From: Oscillospiraceae bacterium
GTDB taxonomy: Bacteria > Bacillota > Clostridia > Oscillospirales > Oscillospiraceae
Assembly: GCA_015067885.1 (NCBI GenBank)
Contig: SVLO01000007.1
Location: 20,352 to 84,351, forward strand
Reading direction: 5' to 3'
DNA: 64,000 bases
In this document: one piece after another, positions 52,383 through 61,333 of the stretch
Layout: each line of letters starts with the position of its first letter
Position numbering within the stretch: position 1 is the stretch's first letter
Made by a program: the position numbers and the translations under genes
The notes under the pieces: generated by a model
Databases searched by the model: none
Told to the model about the DNA's origin: nothing
Seen by the model: only the letters and a program-made list of their open reading frames with translations

Positions 52383-54029
52383 TCAGGTGATGCCGATGAT
52401 CCAGCGGTAGATCTCCTGCCCGCCGTCCAAGAAGGTGGGTTCCAGGTAGGGGAACTGCTCTGCAAGCTGCTGCTCCAGCCGTTCCTGCTGTGCCTGGTCG
52501 GCGTCCTTTCCGCGGAATATGACACAGCACTCCCGCTCGTCAATGTCGGCCAATTGCTGCAGCGCCTGAATGATCGCCGTACACCAATCGTCACAGACAC
52601 AGACCAGTTGATCGTCCTTCAGCACCAGCTCGTCCCCGGTTTTGCAGCTGATTTGGTGGAAGGTATAGTCCCGGCTGGCGGTGGTCTGTGCCAGCGTGAC
52701 CACCTGGCGCAGACCGTTGCCCATCTGGGCAATGCGATAGTCCACATCCTCACTGTCCGGCACGTCCATGGCCACGGCGAAGTACCCCTCCGCAAGGCTC
52801 TTGCTGGGCAGCAGATGCACATTCCCTCTGCCCCAAAGCTTGATAGCCTGTTCCGCGGCGGGGATGTTGTTTTTGTGGTTGGGCAGCACGACGACGGTAT
52901 CGGCATGCACCTGAGAAAAGGCGTCCAAAAACTCGTTGGAGGAGGTATTCATGGTGTTTCCCCCGTCAATGACGTAGTCACACCCCAGCTCCCGAAACAG
53001 GGTTTGGTTGCCCGCGCCGCCGGTGGCACAGACGATCGCCAGCGGTTTTTGGGTCTGCTCCGCTGCCGCCTGACGGCTTATATGCTCGTTATGCTGCAGC
53101 TGCATATTCTCCAGCTTAAAGGTGACAAACTCACCGAATTCCTGGGCAAGCTGGATGATCTTCGCCGGCCGCCTGGTGTGAATATGCACCTTCACCCGGC
53201 TCTTGTCCTGTACGACCGCAATGGACTCGCCAAAGCGCTTCAGATCCTCTACAAAGCGGCTGACCCGGAAGCAGGGGGAATAATCGCCGTTTTTCAGCAA
53301 CTGCAGCAGGAACTCCATGCAGTACCCTTCTTCAAAGGTGCTGTCCTCGTTGAAAAATTCCGTGGATACCGCAATGGGCTGTATTTGGTCCACATCCCGG
53401 CGCCGGGGCGCGATGACCTCTCCGCCCAGCCATTTCAGCATACCTTCGATCACAATGACAAAGCCCATGGCGCCGCTGTCCACCACTCCCGCCTCTTTCA
53501 GCGCGGGAAGACGCTGGGTGGTCAGGGCGAGGCTGTGCTTCAGCTCGGCAATGTATACGCCCAGGCCGTCCTCCATGGTTGCACAGCGCTCCATACGGTC
53601 CTTGCTCTGCTCGATACCCTCCCGGAACACGGTGAGCATGGTCCCCTCCACCGGCTTTGCCACAGAGGCGTAGGCGATCTTATAGCCGCGCACCAGGGCT
53701 TTGCGCCACTGGGTCGGCCCGGCGGCACTGCAATCGGCCAGTTCCTGCCAAACGCCCCGGAAAAACTGGGACAGAATCACGCCGGAGTTTCCTCTCGCGC
53801 CCAGCAGCAGGCCGGTGCTGAACCCCTCCAGATACGCACCCAGGTCGGCGCCGCTGGCAGCATGCTTGATGCCGTTTTCCAGTGTCAGACACATATTGGT
53901 CCCGGTGTCACCGTCCGCCACAGGAAAGACGTTCAGGTTGTTGACCCGTTCTTCCATCTGCATCAGGGCGCCCAGGCCGTTGCGTATCATATTTTCAAAC
54001 TGCAGACCGTTGATTTGTTTGGTCATCAT
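52383..54029 (-). CDS. fakA: FakA-type fatty acid kinase (DAK2 domain protein)
   Basis: 548 residues. The N-terminal DhaL/DAK2 domain (about 1-205) has the Mg-ATP motif NVFPVADGDTGTNM and GARGNSGVILSQ. A middle domain (~210-330) and a C-terminal DegV-like/FakA-C domain follow. FakA phosphorylates fatty acids presented by a FakB (DegV) partner to acyl phosphates. The matching DegV gene lies two genes upstream in the same operon. Confidence 0.9.
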   Translation of the reverse strand: MMTKQINGLQFENMIRNGLGALMQMEERVNNLNVFPVADGDTGTNMCLTLENGIKHAASGADLGAYLEGFSTGLLLGARGNSGVILSQFFRGVWQELADCSAAGPTQWRKALVRGYKIAYASVAKPVEGTMLTVFREGIEQSKDRMERCATMEDGLGVYIAELKHSLALTTQRLPALKEAGVVDSGAMGFVIVIEGMLKWLGGEVIAPRRRDVDQIQPIAVSTEFFNEDSTFEEGYCMEFLLQLLKNGDYSPCFRVSRFVEDLKRFGESIAVVQDKSRVKVHIHTRRPAKIIQLAQEFGEFVTFKLENMQLQHNEHISRQAAAEQTQKPLAIVCATGGAGNQTLFRELGCDYVIDGGNTMNTSSNEFLDAFSQVHADTVVVLPNHKNNIPAAEQAIKLWGRGNVHLLPSKSLAEGYFAVAMDVPDSEDVDYRIAQMGNGLRQVVTLAQTTASRDYTFHQISCKTGDELVLKDDQLVCVCDDWCTAIIQALQQLADIDERECCVIFRGKDADQAQQERLEQQLAEQFPYLEPTFLDGGQEIYRWIIGIT

Positions 54030-54043
54030 AACGTATCAATCCT

Positions 54044-55384
54044 TTAATCCTTGGCGCTCTTTCCCATATTCTGAATGGACTTGGGCAAAACAGACATCAG
54101 CAGTGCCGCCACCAAAGTACCCACGCCCGAAATCAGGGTCATGTACAAAATCGCGTTGGAGCCGCCCTCGCTGCCCTTCTTCAAAGCGGTGAGAACCACG
54201 CCCGTGGCAAGGCCGGTGGCCACGCCGGAGAACAGGCCCTGCACCGCAAAGTACATGGCCGAATTGGAGATGCCGGTCTTTGCCGCCTCCTCGGCAGCCA
54301 GTTGGGCCGGCACCGAATAGGCCACAGCGAACAGTGCGCCCACAGCGAAGGAGCAGCCGATACCACCCACAAGCGAGATAATGGTCCGCAGGGTGGACGG
54401 CTCCATAAATCCGATGCTGAACAGCACGAACATACCAAGGGAGAACACCAGCAGGATGTACTTGAACCCAACCCCAAAGCCCCTGGTCTTGCAGATGTGG
54501 TTGTACAAAATCAGGGTAAAGGGAACCGGTGCAAAGGTGCTGCCCATAATGAGCATCATATTCATGTCAGCAAAGGCAAAATACTCGTTGATACCACCAA
54601 GGAACAACTGCACGCCAAAGGTCATGCAGGCATAAATGATCATCCACAGCACAAAGGGCCTGTTCTTCATGGTGAACCGGATGGACTTGACCAGATTGAC
54701 CGACTTGGCACCCGCCGCCTGCTCCTTGGTGGATTTCTCCCGGACCATGAACAGGGGGATCAGCATGGTCAGGGCCAGGGGCAGGGTCATAAGGGCGACG
54801 ATTCGGACGTTGAACCCATTGAGCAGCATACGTACGACCACATAGCCCAAAATGAAGTAGAGAATGTCGCACACGGACTTGACATTGGAAATCAGCGCAC
54901 GCTCCCGCTCGGTTTCCACGATTTCGGTAAAGGTGGCGTAGTAGGTGACCATGACCAGGGTATAACAGGTGTAGAACACGCACAGAACCACACCGTAATA
55001 GATGGTGTTCAGCAGGGTCACGCCGCTGGGATCAGGCACCACCAAAAACAGCAGGTAGGAAAGCACCAAAGGGATCAGGCCCATGACCAGCGCCGGTCTG
55101 CGTCTGCCCCAGCGGGTGCGCAGATTGTCCGTCATGGACGCCAGGGGAATGTCAATGATGCCGTCCAGCACCTTGGCCGCAAAGGCAAAGACGGACCAAA
55201 GCGCGGCAATTACCAAATCCTTCTGCACGTAGGTCTGATAGGGCAGCACTTCCAAACTGTCACCGAAACCGCCAATCAGAAGCGCACTGCACAGATAGGA
55301 ACCCATCATCAGGTTCATCATGTTGATACCCATGCCGGAAATGGCGTAAATCACCATCTGCCAGCGTTTCGTCAGTTTCTTCAT
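54044..55384 (-). CDS. MFS transporter, GPH-like family
   Basis: 446 residues, twelve predicted helices. The sequence KVLDGIIDIPLASMTDNLRTRWGRRRPALVMG matches the loop 2-3 signature of glycoside-pentoside-hexuronide:cation symporters. Its position between fakA and a degV gene in a lipid operon suggests a lipid or lysolipid rather than a sugar as substrate, but that is inference. ATG at 55384 with GAGGGG upstream, 4 bases after the degV stop. Confidence 0.87.
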   Translation of the reverse strand: MKKLTKRWQMVIYAISGMGINMMNLMMGSYLCSALLIGGFGDSLEVLPYQTYVQKDLVIAALWSVFAFAAKVLDGIIDIPLASMTDNLRTRWGRRRPALVMGLIPLVLSYLLFLVVPDPSGVTLLNTIYYGVVLCVFYTCYTLVMVTYYATFTEIVETERERALISNVKSVCDILYFILGYVVVRMLLNGFNVRIVALMTLPLALTMLIPLFMVREKSTKEQAAGAKSVNLVKSIRFTMKNRPFVLWMIIYACMTFGVQLFLGGINEYFAFADMNMMLIMGSTFAPVPFTLILYNHICKTRGFGVGFKYILLVFSLGMFVLFSIGFMEPSTLRTIISLVGGIGCSFAVGALFAVAYSVPAQLAAEEAAKTGISNSAMYFAVQGLFSGVATGLATGVVLTALKKGSEGGSNAILYMTLISGVGTLVAALLMSVLPKSIQNMGKSAKD

Positions 55385-55388
55385 TTGT

Positions 55389-56321
55389 TTACCCCTCTTC
55401 CGCAAGCCGCTCAATCAGCTTTCGTTCTTCCTCCAGATCCTTGGAAATCGGTTTTCCCATGTAGTAGGCCGCAACCAGGCCGGGGCCGGCGTTGACGCCG
55501 CAGCTTGCGTGTACATCACTGATATAACAAGCCTTGGGGTGGAACCGTTCTTCGATCAGGGCCTTATATTCCGCGGCCTGTTTCGGACGGTTGCTGTGGC
55601 CCACAAAGAACACCTGCTCCTCCGGTCGGGTGGCGGTGGCCTCGATATAAGACTGCAGCACGCGCAGAGCGGTGCGTGTTCCCTTCACCTTGGTGATCAC
55701 CGTGGTCATGCCGTTGGCGTCGAACTCACCGAGAGGCCGCACACCAGCAAGGGTGCCGAAGAATGCCTTGGCATGGGTGATTCGGCCCTTTTTGGCAACG
55801 AAGGCCAGATCCTCGTGCCAGCCGGCCTGATGGAAGCAGCTTTTATTGTCCTCCAGCCAGGCGACGGTTTCGTCAAAGCTCATGCCCCGCTCCCGACACA
55901 GAGCGGCGTGGACGGCCATCAGGCCAAAACCCGGGCCGAACCGTCTGGAGTCAAAACAATAGATTTTGGCATCGGGATAGCGCTCCAGCACCATGGTCCG
56001 TGCCTGCTGGGCAAAAGCGTGGGTCCCGCTCATTCCGCCGGAAAGGGTCATGACCAAAAGAGGCTGCTGCCGCTGGGCATACTCCTCCATGGCGGTGTAA
56101 AAGTCGTTTACATTGGGGGGCGCGGTGGTATAGGCCTCGGGCGTCCGCTTCAAATCGCGGTAAAACTCCTCCCGGGTACACCAGTCCCAGGCCGGCATTG
56201 CCCGGACCTCCTGCTTATTGGGGGGTATCACATACCCATGCAGCACATGAATGTCGAATTGCTGCTGAAACTCCTCCACCAGGTCACAGGTCACATCTGC
56301 CAGGATCGCGAATTTTTCCAT
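55389..56321 (-). CDS. DegV family fatty-acid-binding protein (FakB-like)
   Basis: 310 residues. DegV fold: N-terminal FAILADVTCDLVEEF, the ligand-site loop TLSGGMSGTHAFAQQA near 101-116, and the fatty-acid carboxylate region near KKGRITHAKAF. FakB proteins hold a fatty acid for phosphorylation by FakA. ATG at 56321 with GAGGGGAG upstream; 14 bases after the hydrolase gene. Confidence 0.9.
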   Translation of the reverse strand: MEKFAILADVTCDLVEEFQQQFDIHVLHGYVIPPNKQEVRAMPAWDWCTREEFYRDLKRTPEAYTTAPPNVNDFYTAMEEYAQRQQPLLVMTLSGGMSGTHAFAQQARTMVLERYPDAKIYCFDSRRFGPGFGLMAVHAALCRERGMSFDETVAWLEDNKSCFHQAGWHEDLAFVAKKGRITHAKAFFGTLAGVRPLGEFDANGMTTVITKVKGTRTALRVLQSYIEATATRPEEQVFFVGHSNRPKQAAEYKALIEERFHPKACYISDVHASCGVNAGPGLVAAYYMGKPISKDLEEERKLIERLAEEG

Positions 56322-56335
56322 ACTTAACTCCCCTC

Positions 56336-57271
56336 TCAATTGGTAAAACACCGCTCTGCAAAGGCGGCAACCCGCGCTTGCACTTCCTCTCCCCCTACGA
56401 GATACGCAAGGGTGTGCGCCGCGCCGGAAACTTCAATCAGTTCCTTCTCCGCCGCACAGCTGTCATAGGCCTGCCTGACCCGGTCTGTCGAAACCGTTTC
56501 GTCCGCTGTTCCACACAGAAACAGGGCAGGAATTTCACTTTTGGCAAGGCTTTGGGTGGTTTTCTCCCGGATGTCAAAGCCGTGAAACATCTTCATCATA
56601 AAGTTAATGTAGGGTGCCAGCAGGCCATAGGGCAGCGAGCGCTTTACGTACTCCCGCTCCAGGGCGTCGCTGGGACTGAGAAACCCGCAGTCCAGCACCA
56701 TGCCGCACACCCGCTCTCTGCGCTGATTGGCCGAGGCATAGGCCACCGTGGCCGCGCCCATGGAGGTGCCGTACAGCAGCACCCGGGCCTCGGGAACGTT
56801 CTGCTGTGCCCAGGTCATCCAGGCGTCCACATCGTAACGCTCCTCCAGGCCGAATAAAACCTGCTTGCCGCCACTTTCGTCGTGACCGCGCTGGCAGACC
56901 AGCACAACGTGGTAGCCCTGCTGACACAACTGTGTCGCCTGACAGAAAAAGTTGTTTCGTCCGCTGGCCCCATAGCCGTGGAAGAAGATGACCACACGTC
57001 CGTTGCTCCCCGCGTGGTAGTCACCCACCAGCTCGATCCCGTCGTGGGCGGTGGTACTCACACGCTGAAACGGTATGGTGTCAAACTGTCGTATGTAGTC
57101 CAATATCTCGGTCGCATAGGCTGCAAACCCGGCCTGCGACAGATCGCGTCGGTCCAGCGGCACAGATGTCTTTCGGACAAAAATCAGAAAATACATCAAA
57201 ATCGCCGGCGCCGCCACGAACACAATGTAGATCGCAGCAAGGGCCGCCAGCCCATACAAAATCCAGTTCAT
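56336..57271 (-). CDS. Membrane-anchored alpha/beta hydrolase
   Basis: 311 residues. N-terminal membrane helix (about 5-33), then the hydrolase core: FFHGYGASGRNN (oxyanion loop), nucleophile S170 in YGTSMGA, acid in CGTADETVS, His in GAAHTLAY. It may release an acyl product or act on a lipid ester. Its start overlaps the LRAT-PPTase stop by 4 bases. Confidence 0.88.
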   Translation of the reverse strand: MNWILYGLAALAAIYIVFVAAPAILMYFLIFVRKTSVPLDRRDLSQAGFAAYATEILDYIRQFDTIPFQRVSTTAHDGIELVGDYHAGSNGRVVIFFHGYGASGRNNFFCQATQLCQQGYHVVLVCQRGHDESGGKQVLFGLEERYDVDAWMTWAQQNVPEARVLLYGTSMGAATVAYASANQRRERVCGMVLDCGFLSPSDALEREYVKRSLPYGLLAPYINFMMKMFHGFDIREKTTQSLAKSEIPALFLCGTADETVSTDRVRQAYDSCAAEKELIEVSGAAHTLAYLVGGEEVQARVAAFAERCFTN

Positions 57272-58308
57272 CGCACCATCCCCGGCTTCCTGTATCCCGA
57301 CGGCATGAGCCGCGCGGATCGATTTTCATACACGTAGTACCGCACCCGGGCGGACACTTCGCTGCACAGTGCCAGATAGACCGGCTCCCCCACGCTCAGA
57401 ACGCACGCCGTGGTATCGCCGGCAGCCACGATTTTGTGGGGCAAAAACCGCCCTTCACCCGCCGCCTTGAATTTGCTTTCCTTTCTGGTCCACAAATCCA
57501 GCAGCTCGTCCGGCGTTTGGCACAGCTCGCCATCTGCGGTGATTTTGCCCGCCGCGGCACGAAACACGTCCGTATCTGCACCGAATTTGGCAGTAAAGTC
57601 GCCTATATGCTCCACATCCACGCCAACCGGGTGGTTGGAAAGGGCAACCACGACACAGTCACGGGTATGGGATATGGAAAAATGGAAGGCCCCGCAGGTC
57701 CAGCCCCCAAATCGGGTCTGGCGGAAGGTCAGTTCCTCCGCCCCAATGGAAAAGGAGCGTTGGGCCGCATACTCCAGCACGTTCCACGCCAACTGCCGCT
57801 GCACAAGCAGACGGGTATCCCGGGTCTTCTCCAGCGCGCGGCGCCGGGCCGGGGACACAACGGGCTGCAGCACCGGTTCCAGGGGTATGGGGGCAACGTA
57901 CACATCGCAGATGGGCCGGGTGTTCCAGCGTCTGCGCGCGTCCTCCTCCTGCAGGCTTCTCTTGGTCCCGAACACACACTGGTAGGCAAAGTGTTCGCAG
58001 TTGTTGTGGATGAGGTTGTAGCCGCCCTCGCCCAGCCTTGCCCTGGCCAGGCGGACGGTTTCTTCCGGCGCGATCCGTGCCTTCTTCTCCGCCCGGTCCA
58101 GCCGGGCCACCTCCACAATTTGGCCGACACAGAATTCGTCTATGGTGGAGGCACACACCCGCACCTCGTCATCCTTGCGCGGGGCGACGGGAGGCAAACC
58201 GAACTGGATGACCTCCTCCTCGCTGACGAAGATGCCGTAATGCAGCAGCGCCCCCAGCCGGACGCGCACCATATCCCCCGCCCGACAGGCAGAAGGCAGC
58301 CATTTCAT
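57268..58308 (-). CDS. LRAT-like domain fused to a 4'-phosphopantetheinyl transferase
   Basis: 346 residues with two enzymatic parts. The N-terminal ~140 residues are an LRAT/NlpC-type domain: H23 in LLHYGIFV and C104 in HNNCEHFA give the His-Cys pair of acyltransferases or thioesterases. The C-terminal part (about 155-346) is an Sfp-type PPTase with SISH (211-214), GVDVEH (D231, E233) and WTRKESKFKAAGEG (E277). It would activate the neighbouring carrier proteins with CoA-derived arms. It overlaps the ACP gene by 4 bases, so the carrier and its activator are coupled. Confidence 0.88.
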   Translation of the reverse strand: MKWLPSACRAGDMVRVRLGALLHYGIFVSEEEVIQFGLPPVAPRKDDEVRVCASTIDEFCVGQIVEVARLDRAEKKARIAPEETVRLARARLGEGGYNLIHNNCEHFAYQCVFGTKRSLQEEDARRRWNTRPICDVYVAPIPLEPVLQPVVSPARRRALEKTRDTRLLVQRQLAWNVLEYAAQRSFSIGAEELTFRQTRFGGWTCGAFHFSISHTRDCVVVALSNHPVGVDVEHIGDFTAKFGADTDVFRAAAGKITADGELCQTPDELLDLWTRKESKFKAAGEGRFLPHKIVAAGDTTACVLSVGEPVYLALCSEVSARVRYYVYENRSARLMPSGYRKPGMVR

Positions 58309-58562
58309 TTCAGTGCGCCCTCGATGTAATTCACCACGTCGCCCAGAGTCTCAAAATCGGTGACACCCACGTTTTCAAACTGGATGTCAAAGACCTCCTC
58401 AATGGCGATCACGGTGTACAGCATACTGACGGAGGAAAAGCCAAAATCCTCCATCAGGCGGGAGTCCTCGGTAGCGGACTGGATCATCTCGGCGTTGCGG
58501 TCATCAGCAGACAGGAGGATTTCCCGCAGTTGTTCAATAATGTCGTTTCTTGTCAGTTGCAT
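58305..58562 (-). CDS. Acyl carrier protein
   Basis: 85-residue acidic four-helix carrier. The phosphopantetheine serine is S44 in DFGFSSVSML, where the usual DSL Asp is replaced by S43. The rest (VIAIEEVFDIQFENV) is typical ACP helix III/IV. It lies between the ligase that would charge it (10-base overlap) and the PPTase that would activate it (4-base overlap), so it is dedicated to this pathway rather than to bulk fatty acid synthesis. Confidence 0.93.
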   Translation of the reverse strand: MQLTRNDIIEQLREILLSADDRNAEMIQSATEDSRLMEDFGFSSVSMLYTVIAIEEVFDIQFENVGVTDFETLGDVVNYIEGALK

Positions 58563-60061
58563 TTCTTATATCTCACAATCTTCATACTGGGCGTACGCTC
58601 AAAGTCGGTGTCACGAATCACGATCCGGCTGACCCGCTCGTAGGGCAGCAGGGTTTTGTTCACCCGCTCCAGCTCCGCCATGATATAGGCGTTGGGGTCC
58701 TCCAAATTCATGGCCGCCAGCTCGGTCATTCTGGGTACGACCTCCAGCGCCAGGAAGTGGGTGCCGGACTCGCTCACGTCCTCAAACACCTGGCTGTCCT
58801 GAATGAAAGGCAGGGCGTTGAAGTTGGCCTCCACCACCGCGGGGGATACGTTTTCGCCGTTGGGGAGAATGATGATCTCCTTAATGCGCCCGGTAATGTA
58901 CAGGAAGCCGTCCTCGTCAATGCGCACCAGGTCGCCGGTTTTGAACCAGCCGTCCTCATAAGCCTGAAGCTCATCCTCGCCCACATAGCCAAGCATCATG
59001 TTTTTGCCCTTGAGCCACAGCTCACCGTCCACAAGCTTGTACTCCTGGTTGGGGTACAGCAGGCCCACGGAGTCGGGCTTGGTAATCGTTTCCGGATTGC
59101 CGGACACCAGGTTGGCGCTTTCGGTCAGGCCGTAGCCCGGGAACACGGTCACACCCAGCTTGCGGTATTCCTCCAGCAGATAGGGCGGAACGGGGGCGGC
59201 GCCACAGATGATGTACTTCAATTCCTCACCCAGCATATTGCGCTTGAACTTCTTGGATAGGGTCAGCGCCATCTCCGCCAGGGCGGGGACCAGCACCAGG
59301 ATCGTGGGCTTGAACACGGCAATGTCCCGGAACATATCCTTGTTGTTGCGGCAGATGAACAGGGTGCTGCCGGTGTACAGGGAGGTCATCAGGTTGCGGA
59401 TCAACCCGAACACGTGGGACAGGGGCAGCACCAGCAGATAGCGCTGGCCAAACACCTCGGGGTAGCCATAGCAGCCGTTGAGGGTACCCTGCATCACGGC
59501 CCCGTTGGACAGCAGCGCGCCCTTGCTGCGGCCGGTGGTGCCGCCGGTAAACATGATGACACAGGGGTCGTCCGCACCACACACCACGGCGGGAGCGGTT
59601 CCCTGGGCGGTGGTGGTCACGTCGATCAGCTCCACATGCTTGGCCTGAGCGGCCGCCACGGCGGTCTTCTCCGCCAGTTGGGGCTGGTAGACCAGCTTAC
59701 TCAGGCCGAACTTCATGCAGCAGCCGAACACGGTACCCGCATCCAACTGGGCAGGAAGCACCACCGCCACACCACCGGCGGTGGTAACGGCCAAAAACGC
59801 CTTTACAAAGTCATAGCTGTTTGCACACAGGATACCCACCTTGGCACCCTTCTCCAGCTTAAGTACCGCGCGGAACGCAGCCGCGTCCGCATCAAGCTGC
59901 GCAAAGGAATATTCCTTGCCATCATCTGCAATTGCAATGGACTCGGGAAATTCACGCACCACACTCTGCCACATTTGGGTCACGCAGTCGTAGCTGCGAA
60001 GCTTTGCCCACACCTCGTCGGTAGTGTATTTGCGGAACCCCTGCGCCGTTGTCATACTCAT
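58553..60061 (-). CDS. Acyl-AMP ligase / acyl-ACP synthetase
   Basis: 502 residues of the ANL superfamily. P-loop IMFTGGTTGRSKG (near 170), A5 GYGLTESANLV (~313), A7/A8 GWFKTGDL with GRIKEIIILPNGENVSP, and the C-terminal lysine motif PSMKIVRYKK. It activates a carboxylic acid as an adenylate and probably passes it to the free ACP encoded next. ATG at 60061 with AGGAGG 8 bases upstream; overlaps both neighbours. Confidence 0.92.
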   Translation of the reverse strand: MSMTTAQGFRKYTTDEVWAKLRSYDCVTQMWQSVVREFPESIAIADDGKEYSFAQLDADAAAFRAVLKLEKGAKVGILCANSYDFVKAFLAVTTAGGVAVVLPAQLDAGTVFGCCMKFGLSKLVYQPQLAEKTAVAAAQAKHVELIDVTTTAQGTAPAVVCGADDPCVIMFTGGTTGRSKGALLSNGAVMQGTLNGCYGYPEVFGQRYLLVLPLSHVFGLIRNLMTSLYTGSTLFICRNNKDMFRDIAVFKPTILVLVPALAEMALTLSKKFKRNMLGEELKYIICGAAPVPPYLLEEYRKLGVTVFPGYGLTESANLVSGNPETITKPDSVGLLYPNQEYKLVDGELWLKGKNMMLGYVGEDELQAYEDGWFKTGDLVRIDEDGFLYITGRIKEIIILPNGENVSPAVVEANFNALPFIQDSQVFEDVSESGTHFLALEVVPRMTELAAMNLEDPNAYIMAELERVNKTLLPYERVSRIVIRDTDFERTPSMKIVRYKKCN

Positions 60062-60714
60062 CGTTTTTCCTCCTGTTCCAGACTGCATCGAAGCATCTCT
60101 TCTTTTTCGTACAGAATTCGGGTCAGTTCTTCAATCTGTTTCATGGTAGGCTTTTCCCCATAGAGCTTTTTGATGTCAACCGCCTCGCCCACCATGATTT
60201 GAATTCGCTGGTACCAATGCTTTCGTTTCTTGAAGTACATGGGGATAATGGGCGCGCCGCCCTTCATGGCCATCAAAATCATGCCGGATTTCAGGGTCTG
60301 CATAGGTCCGCCGCCCTGCTCGTTCACATGCCCCTCCGGGAACATGGAAACCAAATGCCCGGCTTTTAGATGGGCCGTGATCTCGCGAAAGGAATTCATG
60401 CCAAAGTTCTCCCGGTCAATGGGAATGCACAAAAACCGGTCTAGCAACCATCCGGCCCGGGTTTCAAACAGCTCCTTCAGGCAGATAAACCGATGCCGGC
60501 GATACCAAACGGTGTACATCATGATCATGGGGTCTATCAAACCCACATGATTTGCGATCAACAGCGCGCCGCTGCGAATTCGCTTGCGGGCCGCCGGCGT
60601 TTCATACCGGATCTTCGGTCTGTGGAACAGCAGCCCCGGTATCACGCCGGTCACAATGGCAAAATCGTAAAACAGATAGGGAAACAGACTGCGCTTTTCA
60701 TAAGGCTTGTTCAT
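60058..60714 (-). CDS. PlsC-type acyltransferase 2
   Basis: 218 residues, peripheral membrane enzyme. Block I NHVGLID (H56, D61) and block III FPEGHV (125-130) are intact. It would transfer an acyl chain from ACP or CoA to an alcohol or amine acceptor, as in lysophosphatidate acylation. Overlaps the ligase gene by 4 bases (ATGA) and the first acyltransferase by 17. ATG at 60714 with GGAGAAG upstream. Confidence 0.9.
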   Translation of the reverse strand: MNKPYEKRSLFPYLFYDFAIVTGVIPGLLFHRPKIRYETPAARKRIRSGALLIANHVGLIDPMIMMYTVWYRRHRFICLKELFETRAGWLLDRFLCIPIDRENFGMNSFREITAHLKAGHLVSMFPEGHVNEQGGGPMQTLKSGMILMAMKGGAPIIPMYFKKRKHWYQRIQIMVGEAVDIKKLYGEKPTMKQIEELTRILYEKEEMLRCSLEQEEKR

Positions 60715-61333
60715 GAAGCTTCTTCTCCAGTTCCATAATGCGCGAGCGCAAAATCTCGGTCGCCTGTGCAATCGTTTCTTTTTCCGGCTGCGCCTCGTCC
60801 ACAAGGTCGTTCAGCCGCATGGGGGCGCCGATAATCACCTTCGCCCGGGCCCGGCAGAAATATTCCCCGCTTGTATACACGGGAATGACCGTGGCCCCGG
60901 TCTGCAGGGCAAGCCACGCAGCGCCGGTTTTGAACGCCAGCGGCCGCGACTCCCCTTCTTTGGGCAGGCGTCCCTCGGGAAACACGCCCACGACGCCGCC
61001 CCGCTCCAAAATGCGGGCCGAGCGGGTGATGAAGCCGAAATCAAAGGCATTCCGGTCCACACGGATGCCCCCCATGCACCGCAGGAACAGGCCCAGCACC
61101 GGCCGCTCAAACAGCAGCTCCGCCATTTGAAAGCGCAGGGTCCTGAAGGGAAACACAAACAGCCAGATCGCGTAGTCCCACACCGAGGTGTGGTTTGAGA
61201 TGAGGATGGCAGACCCCTTGATGTGCCTGTCCTGCATTCCTTTGTCGTCATAGAAAATACGCGTGCGGAACAGAACCTTCTGCACCGGCCATCCGGTCAC
61301 CTTTGTAAACAGGTTGAACAGTTTAATCCACAT
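60698..61333 (-). CDS. PlsC-type acyltransferase 1
   Basis: 211 residues. Block I NHTSVWD (H48, D53), block II GGIRVDRNAF and block III FPEGRLP (118-124), then TGATVIPVYTSG. Probable 1-acylglycerol-3-phosphate acyltransferase-like activity, acceptor unknown. Two different PlsC enzymes in tandem suggest two successive acylations. Overlaps the ligase-carrier gene by 11 bases. Confidence 0.92.
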   Translation of the reverse strand: MWIKLFNLFTKVTGWPVQKVLFRTRIFYDDKGMQDRHIKGSAILISNHTSVWDYAIWLFVFPFRTLRFQMAELLFERPVLGLFLRCMGGIRVDRNAFDFGFITRSARILERGGVVGVFPEGRLPKEGESRPLAFKTGAAWLALQTGATVIPVYTSGEYFCRARAKVIIGAPMRLNDLVDEAQPEKETIAQATEILRSRIMELEKKLHEQAL

